Source: an uncultured Candidatus Saccharibacteria bacterium
GTDB taxonomy: Bacteria; Patescibacteriota; Saccharimonadia; Saccharimonadales; Saccharimonadaceae
Assembly (NCBI GenBank): GCA_938030585.1
Contig: CALHIA010000096.1
Coordinates: 1 to 6,067, forward strand
Direction of reading: 5' to 3'
Length of the DNA: 6,067 bases
The number at the start of each line of letters is the position of its first letter. Positions within the stretch are counted from its first letter, which is position 1. Positions 1 through 5,375 of the stretch are shown piece after piece. A program made the position numbers and the translations under genes. A model generated the notes under the pieces. That model searched no databases. It was not told the DNA's origin and worked only from the letters and a program-made list of their open reading frames with translations.

Positions 1-573
1 GATCCCGCCCCAAATGCCTTTGCTACTGGGCTCGATCCCGCACATGCCAAGGTTGCGGTAACCACTGGTTTGCTAAATATTATGGATAAGGACGAGCTCA
101 CCGGGGTTCTAGCTCACGAAATTTCTCATATTAAGAATTATGATATTCGTGTTTCCTTGGTAGCTTTTGCCTTGGTTAGCGTAGTGGGCTACATTGCTGA
201 TATTGGTCTTCGCATGATTTCCTATACTAATCGTCGGGACGAGCAAGATAGTCCAGTCGGGGTGATCGCACTGCTTTTTACCTCGATTTTAGCTCCTCTA
301 GTCGCCACGATTGCCCAAATGGCGATTTCGCGTGAACGTGAATATCTCGCGGATATGTCGGCCGCTGAAATTACCCACTATCCGGATGGCCTGATTAGTG
401 CTTTGAAGAAATTAGATGAGCATGGTCAACCGATGCGTCGTCAAAATACCGCCACTGAGGCGATGTTCATCAACAATCCGCTCAAGAAGCGTCGCACCAA
501 CTCACTTTTCCGCACTCACCCACCAATTGAAAAACGCATCGAACGTCTCGAGCGCGCGAAGGATAATATCTGA
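1..573 (+). CDS. htpX: HtpX-like M48 family zinc metalloprotease, 3' part (5' end outside window)
   Basis: The frame is open from base 1, so 190 C-terminal residues are present and the N-terminus lies upstream. HtpX-type proteases are membrane-anchored M48 peptidases that degrade misfolded membrane proteins, with the active site facing the cytoplasm. Visible in order: the pre-catalytic stretch PNAFATG near residue 5, VAVTTGLL, the zinc and catalytic motif HEISH at about residues 39-43, two hydrophobic segments at about 51-71 and 85-109, the EYLAD motif at about 114-118 whose Glu is the expected third zinc ligand, and the family C-terminal signature with THPPIEKRIERL. All three zinc ligands are present, so it looks active. 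It ends in tandem TGA TGA, and the first stop shares its last A with the ATG of the next gene, which suggests translational coupling. An internal TTG at 70 is not the start, because conserved family sequence continues upstream of it. A lemA gene often precedes htpX in other bacteria, but that cannot be checked here. The family call is firm; the exact orthology to E. coli HtpX is less so. Confidence 0.93.
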   Translation, partial: DPAPNAFATGLDPAHAKVAVTTGLLNIMDKDELTGVLAHEISHIKNYDIRVSLVAFALVSVVGYIADIGLRMISYTNRRDEQDSPVGVIALLFTSILAPLVATIAQMAISREREYLADMSAAEITHYPDGLISALKKLDEHGQPMRRQNTATEAMFINNPLKKRRTNSLFRTHPPIEKRIERLERAKDNI

Positions 574-1730
574 TGAAAAAATCTAAAACTAGATCAGTAG
601 TATCTGAGTCAGCCTCCGATGAAAAAAATCTGGTTTCAAAGCAGGCGCAGCGCCAAGCTGAAAGGCAGCAGAAAAAACTTCAAAAACAGGAGCAAAAACA
701 AAAAAGGCAACTCGCGCGCGAAAAGAAACAGCTAGTCAAGAAGCAGGACGAAGTGCGACTTCACCGCTCTTTTAAGCGCTCCTATTACGAAGATTATCAG
801 CGTAAAACTGAGCTCCCGAGTTTAACCAGTCAAGCTAGTGCTGCTTTTAAAATGTTTTTCAAATTTTGGAAAATCTTTCTACCACTGCTTTTAATTTTTG
901 TCGGCCTCTATATTTTTCTCATCGGTGCCATGTCGGAAAATACGCTTGCTGATGTCAAGGCGAACGTCGAGCAAACTAATAAGGATGTGGCGGATGGTAA
1001 AATCGGTACCGTCGGTAAAGCGGGGCTTACTTTGCTCGGCATTATTTCCACCGGTGGTCTCACCACTATGAATGATGCGCAGGTCGTCATCGCGGTGCTT
1101 CTATTTACTATTATCTGGCTAGTCACTATTTATTTGGCGCGCCATCTCCTCGCCGGTCACCAGGAAATCAAGATGCGCGACGGCTTCTATAGTGCCTTAT
1201 CACCTCTAGTTTCAACTCTGGTGGTTGGGCTAATTATCTTTCTCGAGGCCATACCAATCATGCTTACGATTATAGTTTTTCAAGTTGCTCTCACCACCGA
1301 ATTTCTCTCTACGCCGTTTTATGCTTTGCTTTTCTTTATGTTTGCCGCGCTGATGATCACGCTCAGCCTCTATCTGTTATCCAGTAGTTTCTTTGCGATT
1401 ATCGTGGTTTCCGCGCCAGGTCTTTATCCTCTGACCGCCGTACGGATGGCCAAAAATCTCATTATGGGACGCCGCCTGCGTTTCTTGATTCGGGTTTTTT
1501 ATCTAGTGATTATCGTGGCTTTACTTTACCTATTATTGCTCATGCCGGCCATTATCCTCGATGGTGCCCTGAAGTCTCAGTTTGCCTGGCTGGCCGAGAG
1601 TAAAATTCCGTTTGTAGCTATCATTCAACTCACGATCACGGTCTTTATCTTTATTTATCTTTCGATTTATTTTTACCTCTTTTATCGCGCTCTTCTCGAT
1701 TATAATGATGATGCTAAACTGGAGCTCTAA
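573..1730 (+). CDS. Multi-pass membrane protein of unknown function with a Lys/Gln-rich cytoplasmic N-terminus
   Basis: This is a 385-residue protein that I do not recognise. Residues 1-80 are very polar. About 21-68 are almost only K, Q, R, E, A and L, and probably form a charged helix or coiled coil. Hydrophobic segments follow at about 101-120, 170-189, 208-240 (long, one or two passes), 247-280 (long, one or two passes), 303-328 and 346-371, so six to eight membrane passes are likely. There is no signal peptide, and the basic N-terminus should stay in the cytoplasm. A polar loop at about 121-169 with a Gly/Thr-rich end probably faces outward. A basic stretch RMAKNLIMGRRLRF at about 291-304 sits between two hydrophobic segments. 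No catalytic motif is visible. The start is supported by AAGGA at 559-563, nine bases before the ATG. The gene overlaps the htpX stop by one base and lies three bases from ligA, so co-transcription is likely. General fold resemblance to DUF975-type bacterial membrane proteins is possible but unproven. Confidence 0.85.
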   Translation: MKKSKTRSVVSESASDEKNLVSKQAQRQAERQQKKLQKQEQKQKRQLAREKKQLVKKQDEVRLHRSFKRSYYEDYQRKTELPSLTSQASAAFKMFFKFWKIFLPLLLIFVGLYIFLIGAMSENTLADVKANVEQTNKDVADGKIGTVGKAGLTLLGIISTGGLTTMNDAQVVIAVLLFTIIWLVTIYLARHLLAGHQEIKMRDGFYSALSPLVSTLVVGLIIFLEAIPIMLTIIVFQVALTTEFLSTPFYALLFFMFAALMITLSLYLLSSSFFAIIVVSAPGLYPLTAVRMAKNLIMGRRLRFLIRVFYLVIIVALLYLLLLMPAIILDGALKSQFAWLAESKIPFVAIIQLTITVFIFIYLSIYFYLFYRALLDYNDDAKLEL

Positions 1731-1733
1731 AAT

Positions 1734-3737
1734 ATGAATAACGAAAAATCTGCCGCCAAGGCTCGCATTGAAAAATTAAAAGAATTAATCAACGAATATC
1801 GCTATCATTATCACGTCCTAGACGAGTCGATTATGTCGGAAGCGGCGGCCGACTCTTTGAAGCACGAGCTTAGTCAATTGGAAGAACAATATCCAGAGTT
1901 TATCACTCCTGATTCTCCCACCCAACGCGTAGCTGGTAAACCTCTGGATAAATTCCAAAAAGTCACGCACGCTTCCCGTATGATTTCTCTTGCCGATGTT
2001 TTTTCTGAATCCGAAATTCGCGATTGGGTAGCCAGAAATTATAAGTTAGTTGATCAAGGCACCGAATTTACCTTTTTCACCGATATTAAAATGGATGGCC
2101 TGGCTATGTCCTTGCATTATGAAAATGGTATTTTTAAGCAGGCGGTTACGCGTGGTGATGGTCTAGTGGGTGAAGACGTCACGATGAATGTGAAAACCAT
2201 TCAAAATATCCCGCTCAAACTAAATCTGGATAACCCACCTGAGCATCTGGAAGTGCGCGGCGAAGTAATTATTTTTAAGCAAGATTTTGAAAAACTTAAT
2301 CAGATGCAGACTAAGCTAGGCGATAAACCTTTTGCTAACCCGCGTAATCTCGCCGCCGGCACCATTCGCCAACTCGACCCTCGCATTGCCGCTAGTCGCC
2401 CATTGCGCTTCATGGCCTACGATTTGGTTACGCCGGATCTTCCGACCCATCAGGAGGCTTATGAGTTTTTACGTCAAATCGGTTTTCAAACTTCCGGTCA
2501 GGATCATGTTTTTACACATCTCAATCAAGTTTTTGCTGAAATTGAGCGTCTTGGTCAGGTGCGCGGTAATTTTCTTTTTAATACCGACGGTATGGTTATT
2601 AAAATCAATGATCGTAAAATCTATTCTGAGCTTGGCATTGTCGGCAAAACTCCTCGCGCTGCCGTGGCCTTTAAGTACCCTGCAGAAGAATCCACTTCCA
2701 AGGTGCGCGATATCGTAATCTCAATTGGTCGCACCGGGGCGGCTACGCCGGTGGCCATCTTAGATCCCGTGGAAATTGCCGGTAGCACCGTGCGCCATGC
2801 TACCTTACATAATTCTGATGAAATCGAAAAGCTCGATATTCGTATCGGTGACACTGTGATTGTTTATAAGGCGGGCGATATCATTCCGAAAATTAAGGAA
2901 GTATTGTTTACTCTTCGTCCAGAGGGTACTGAGCCTTTTGATTATGAGCAGGCTCTCAAAAATCAATATCCAGAGCTTGAATTCGAGCGTCCAGATGGGG
3001 AAGTGGTCTATCGCGTAAAGGGTCAGGACTCAGATTTTATTTTACGCCGTAATCTTGAATATTTTGCCAGCAAGCAGGCGCTTAATATCGAGGGCCTAGG
3101 CGAGAAAAATGTTAATTTATTAGTGGATGCTGGCCTCTTAAAAAGCCTAGTCGATCTCTACCGTTTGCAAAAATCAGACTTGATTAATCTCGAACGTTTT
3201 GGTGAATTGTCGGCCACTAAATTAATAAATGCCATCGAGGGGACTAAGAAGGCGCCGCTCGCGAAATTTATCACCGCACTTGGCATTCGCCATGTCGGGG
3301 CACAGACGGCTGTCGCACTCGCTGATGCTTTTCAATCGCTTGAAGCTCTTCGCGATGCTACAGAGGAAGAACTTCTAAAAATTCCTGATATTGGTCTGAC
3401 GGTTTCTGAATCAATTTTGGCTTACTTCGCCGATGAAGATAATTTGAAACAGCTTGATGATTTTAAGACGCTCGGCGTACATCCAATCTATATTAATCAT
3501 GATAACGCCCCGCTTAAAGGTCAAAGTTTTGTCGTCACTGGTACGCTCACTGATTTAGGGCGTGAAGAGGCGGAAGATTTATTACGCGAAAAAGGTGCTA
3601 CGGTCACCAGTTCCGTGACCAAAAATACTACCGCCTTAATTGCCGGCGCGAAACCAGGCGCTTCGAAAGTTACTAAAGCCGAAAAGCTCGGTATTAAGGT
3701 CATTTCCGAAACAGAATTTCGTGAATTAATCAAATAA
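1734..3737 (+). CDS. ligA: NAD+-dependent DNA ligase LigA, zinc finger without cysteines
   Basis: LigA joins nicks in duplex DNA in replication and repair, using NAD+ to adenylate its lysine. At 667 residues it is full length (E. coli LigA has 671). Domain order: Ia (about 5-70), adenylation domain with nucleophile K119 in KMDG, TRGDG at 139-143, LEVRGE at 172-177, FANPRNLAAGT at 200-210 and DGMVIK with K290, then the OB fold from about 314 (K314 in AFKYPA; SIGRTGAATPV; ATLHN; AGDIIPKI), a replaced zinc-finger segment (about 395-435), helix-hairpin-helix repeats (about 440-585, with NIEGLGEKN and ALGIRHVG), and BRCT (about 592-667, FVVTGTL). The protein has no cysteine at all, so the usual Cys4 zinc site is gone. 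In domain Ia, Y26, H27 and D40 match E. coli Y22, H23 and D36, but E. coli D32 and Y35 correspond to E36 and A39. The Glu two residues before the nucleophile is D117. GGAG at 1721-1724, inside the preceding gene, is a plausible ribosome-binding site nine bases from the ATG. It is last in the left cluster and is followed by a terminator. Confidence 0.97.
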   Translation: MNNEKSAAKARIEKLKELINEYRYHYHVLDESIMSEAAADSLKHELSQLEEQYPEFITPDSPTQRVAGKPLDKFQKVTHASRMISLADVFSESEIRDWVARNYKLVDQGTEFTFFTDIKMDGLAMSLHYENGIFKQAVTRGDGLVGEDVTMNVKTIQNIPLKLNLDNPPEHLEVRGEVIIFKQDFEKLNQMQTKLGDKPFANPRNLAAGTIRQLDPRIAASRPLRFMAYDLVTPDLPTHQEAYEFLRQIGFQTSGQDHVFTHLNQVFAEIERLGQVRGNFLFNTDGMVIKINDRKIYSELGIVGKTPRAAVAFKYPAEESTSKVRDIVISIGRTGAATPVAILDPVEIAGSTVRHATLHNSDEIEKLDIRIGDTVIVYKAGDIIPKIKEVLFTLRPEGTEPFDYEQALKNQYPELEFERPDGEVVYRVKGQDSDFILRRNLEYFASKQALNIEGLGEKNVNLLVDAGLLKSLVDLYRLQKSDLINLERFGELSATKLINAIEGTKKAPLAKFITALGIRHVGAQTAVALADAFQSLEALRDATEEELLKIPDIGLTVSESILAYFADEDNLKQLDDFKTLGVHPIYINHDNAPLKGQSFVVTGTLTDLGREEAEDLLREKGATVTSSVTKNTTALIAGAKPGASKVTKAEKLGIKVISETEFRELIK

Positions 3738-3755
3738 TTCATGAAAATAAAAACT

Positions 3756-3786
3756 AAAAATAGGTGCCATCTCGCACCTATTTTTT
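3756..3786. terminator. Intrinsic, probably bidirectional terminator between ligA and eno
   Basis: A perfect 12-bp stem (3756-3767 with 3774-3785) closes a 6-base loop, CATCTC. The stem core TAGGTGC/GCACCTA is flanked by five A on the left and six T on the right, so RNA from either strand has a hairpin followed by a U tract. It begins 18 bases after the ligA stop and lies about 98 bases past the eno stop on the other strand, as expected for a terminator shared by convergent genes. Confidence 0.93.
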
Positions 3787-3811
3787 GATTTGTCGCTTAA
3801 TTCCGGATTTT

Positions 3812-3888
3812 GAATTCTCCTAGAATCTTGCTCTTGTAGTCTAGGTTGGAATTAAGTTCTCTTAGAATTCCGCTGTCTTTAGTCTTAG
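3812..3888. repeat. Diverged direct duplication at the eno 3' end (42-bp distance)
   Basis: Two copies of about 34 bases, near 3812-3845 and 3854-3888, align at a 42-base offset. The cores are TTCTCCTAGAAT (3815-3826) and TTCTCTTAGAAT (3857-3868), with 11 of 12 bases identical. Flanking matches such as GCT and TAGTCT/TAGTCTT need one small indel. The right copy ends on the eno stop codon (3885-3887). Each core is itself a short imperfect inverted repeat, and CTTAATTCC (3796-3804) pairs with GGAATTAAG (3848-3856), so several alternative RNA folds are possible. No gene is seen in 3787-3884. Confidence 0.5.
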
Positions 3889-5160
3889 TTTTCTGCAAAT
3901 GGATTTTTCAGGACTAATTCTGGATTAGCTTCCGCAATGCGCATTAATTCGTTGTACTTTGCGATACGTTCTGAGCGAGAGAGGGAACCAGTCTTAATTT
4001 GCCCCGTCCCGAGCCCCACCGCGAGATGTGCAATGGCGCTATCTTCGGTTTCACCCGAGCGGTGCGACATTACGGTTCGGTAGCCGGCTTTTTGTGCCAA
4101 AACTACCGCATCGATAGTTTCGGAAAGTGAACCAATCTGATTTGGCTTAATTAAAATCGCATTGCCAACTTTTTCCTCGATACCTTTTTGGAGTAATTTT
4201 ACATTGGTCACAAATAAGTCATCACCGACCAACTGTAATTTATTACCTAAGCGCTCCGTGAGGACCTTCCAACCTTCCCAGTCATTTTCCGCCAGACCAT
4301 CTTCGATCGAAACAATTGGATATTTTTCTAGTAATCCCTCATACCAGTCAATCATCTCGGCACTAGTCTTGGTTTCACCAGAGGTTTTTAATTTATAGCC
4401 GCCGTCTTCATAAAATTCCGAAGAAGCAATATCCATGGCAATCGCAATATCTTTGCCCACTACATAATTTGCCCGCTCAATCGCTTCACAAATTAGTTCC
4501 AAAGGTTCATTATTACCACCAAAAACTTTTGGTGCATAACCACCCTCATCACCCACCGTGGTGACATAATTTTTTTCTTTCAGAACCTTCTTTAGTGCAT
4601 GAAAAGTTTCAGCCCCCATGCGAATTGCTTCGTTGATGTTGGTTGCCGCGATTGGCATCAGCATATATTCCTGAAAATCCGTACACCAATCTGCATGCGC
4701 GCCTCCGTTCATCACATTCATCATTGGCATCGGTAAAGACATTCGGTCGGAGGTCCCAGCAATTTTTGCCACATATTCATAAAATGGCATCTTCATCGCG
4801 CGTGCCGAAGCTTTCGCTAGAGCCAAAGAAACCGCTAGAATCGCATTGGCGCCAAGATTTGATTTATTTTCCGTGCCGTCGAGCTGAATCATTAATTGAT
4901 CAATCTCGCGCTGGTCGACGTGTTTACCGACAAGTAGGCTACTTATTTTAGTATTAACGTTACGCACGGCTTGCATAACCCCTTTACCGTCGTAAAAATT
5001 TTTATCCCCGTCACGTAGTTCCAAGGCTTCGCCACTACCGGTCGATGCGCCAGATGGCACCATGGCGCGGCCTGCGCTCCCATCAGATAAGAAGACATCA
5101 GCTTCCACTGTTGGGTTGCCGCGGCTATCGAGAATTTGCCTTGCGTGAATTATTTTCCAT
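3885..5160 (-). CDS. eno: Enolase (phosphopyruvate hydratase), apparent one-base frame break at the start codon
   Basis: Enolase converts 2-phosphoglycerate to phosphoenolpyruvate in glycolysis and also occurs in RNA-degradation complexes in some bacteria. The reading frame covers positions 5156 down to 3885 and starts in the conserved KIIHARQILDSRGNPTVE. Numbered with one added Met (424 residues; E. coli has 432), the protein shows the SGASTG lid loop (about 36-41), NGGAHAD (about 151-157), E164 in the QEYM stretch, E205 in GDEGG, the Mg2+ ligands D243, E286 (SIEDGL) and D313 (GDDLFVTN), catalytic K338 in LIKPNQIGSLSE, the SHRSGETED loop (about 365-373) and K389 in GQIKTGS. All expected active-site residues are present. 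NGGAHADWCTD differs from the common NNVD version and holds one of only two Cys. The difficulty is the start: the conserved frame has no ATG, GTG or TTG before GTG 5108, which would delete IIHARQILDSRGNPT and has no Shine-Dalgarno. The ATG at 5158-5160 is ideally placed for a leaderless transcript but is one base (an extra G at 5157) out of frame. Function is certain; the exact start is not. Confidence 0.93.
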
Positions 5161-5166
5161 AGTTTT

Positions 5167-5175
5167 ATTATAGCA
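5167..5175 (-). promoter_or_regulatory. Extended -10 promoter of eno, predicting a leaderless transcript
   Basis: On the minus strand this reads TGC TATAAT, a perfect extended -10 element. No good -35 hexamer exists at 16-18 bases upstream. The expected start point, seven bases past the hexamer, is base 5160, which is the A of the only nearby ATG. The mRNA would therefore begin with AUG and have no 5' leader, in line with the absence of any Shine-Dalgarno sequence. A tandem TAGCAT TAGCAT (plus strand, 5171-5182) overlaps the element. The promoter is well supported by sequence; the start point is inferred. Confidence 0.7.
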
Positions 5176-5185
5176 TTAGCATTTT

Positions 5186-5216
5186 AAAACTAACCTGAAA
5201 ACTACCCCAAAAACTA
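5186..5216 (-). repeat. Three AAAACTA (minus strand TAGTTTT) direct repeats at 12-bp pitch upstream of eno
   Basis: AAAACTA occurs on the plus strand at 5186-5192, 5198-5204 and 5210-5216, exactly 12 bases apart. Relative to the predicted eno start at 5160 these cover about -26 to -56, the region where a -35 box would lie and just upstream. A fourth copy in the opposite orientation lies at 5160-5166, over the predicted start. Evenly spaced direct repeats replacing a -35 box resemble activator sites of response-regulator type, but the regulator is unknown and the repeats are A-rich, so chance cannot be excluded. Confidence 0.5.
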
Positions 5217-5249
5217 TCGGATTTTTAGGCTTTGATTACGACCAACATC

Positions 5250-5292
5250 CTCTATCTGTTCCACCCCTGATGACAAAATTCCCCAGATAGAG
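5250..5292. repeat. 9-bp inverted repeat enclosing the -35 box of the rightward promoter
   Basis: CTCTATCTG (5250-5258) and CAGATAGAG (5284-5292) are perfect inverted copies separated by 25 bases. The right arm abuts the -10 hexamer at 5293, and the centre of symmetry (about 5271) falls on the -35 hexamer. Arm centres are 34 bases apart, slightly more than three helical turns. This arrangement fits an operator for a dimeric regulator. It is not a terminator for either gene, since no T tract follows it. Confidence 0.5.
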
Positions 5293-5298
5293 TATAAT
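5270..5298 (+). promoter_or_regulatory. Sigma70-type promoter of the gene at 5376
   Basis: The -35 element ATGACA (5270-5275, five of six consensus bases) is separated by the optimal 17 bases from a perfect TATAAT (5293-5298). The predicted start point is the A at 5305, giving a leader of about 71 bases. This is the best complete promoter in the window and points away from eno, so the two genes are divergently transcribed. Confidence 0.8.
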
Positions 5299-5305
5299 AA
5301 CCCCA

Positions 5306-5361
5306 TTAAGTTTTTACTTAAGTGCAAAATATTGGGTACCTTAAAAGGTAAAGTTTGACTT
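5306..5361 (+). promoter_or_regulatory. 5' leader with two or three small hairpins
   Basis: Starting one base after the predicted transcription start, TTAAGT (5306-5311) pairs with ACTTAA (5316-5321) around a four-T loop. TACCT (5337-5341) pairs with AGGTA (5346-5350) around a four-base loop. AAGT (5351-5354) can pair with ACTT (5358-5361), ending just before the Shine-Dalgarno. The stems are short and AT-rich. I recognise no riboswitch class, and roles in mRNA stability or translation control are only possibilities. Confidence 0.4.
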
Positions 5362-5364
5362 CAT

Positions 5365-5371
5365 AAGGAGG
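5365..5371 (+). promoter_or_regulatory. Strong Shine-Dalgarno sequence for the gene at 5376
   Basis: AAGGAGG, continuing as GGAC, lies four bases before the ATG at 5376. This near-perfect match to the anti-Shine-Dalgarno fixes the start codon. It also shows that this organism uses Shine-Dalgarno initiation, in contrast to the eno start, which has none. Confidence 0.9.
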
Positions 5372-5375
5372 GGAC

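Noticed and set aside
1..4. GATC at the first base as a cloning-site boundary
   Set aside because: GATC occurs several times elsewhere in the window and the reading frame is natural through it.
571..576. UGA recoded as glycine, as in some CPR lineages
   Set aside because: TGA TGA ends the htpX-like gene right after its conserved C-terminal motif and overlaps the next start; no in-frame TGA is needed in any gene.
908..1126. Minus-strand ORF inside the membrane-protein gene
   Set aside because: It lies wholly opposite a coding region with clear membrane segments, and has no ribosome-binding site or recognisable motif.
2332..2718. Plus-strand ORF inside ligA in another frame
   Set aside because: It overlaps the conserved ligase adenylation and OB domains, and its translation looks like out-of-frame sequence.
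2621..2854. Minus-strand ORF opposite ligA
   Set aside because: It is opposite conserved ligase motifs, with no start signals of its own.
3521..3742. Minus-strand ORF opposite the LigA BRCT domain
   Set aside because: It begins between ligA and the terminator without a promoter or Shine-Dalgarno; the plus-strand frame is a conserved BRCT.
4162..4951. Two plus-strand ORFs (4162-4398 and 4643-4951) opposite eno
   Set aside because: Both are opposite catalytic regions of enolase and have low-complexity, out-of-frame-looking translations.
3885..5108. GTG at 5106-5108 as the true start of enolase
   Set aside because: It falls inside the conserved NPTVEAD stretch, drops an essential-looking N-terminal strand and has no Shine-Dalgarno. 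The conserved residues upstream are intact in the same frame.
5125..5160. 11-codon ORF from ATG 5158-5160 as an eno leader peptide
   Set aside because: The overlapping bases encode the enolase N-terminus in the other frame, so the short ORF is better explained as the result of a one-base frame break.
5250..5292. The 9-bp inverted repeat as a terminator
   Set aside because: The loop is 25 bases, no U tract follows on either strand, and it overlaps promoter elements.
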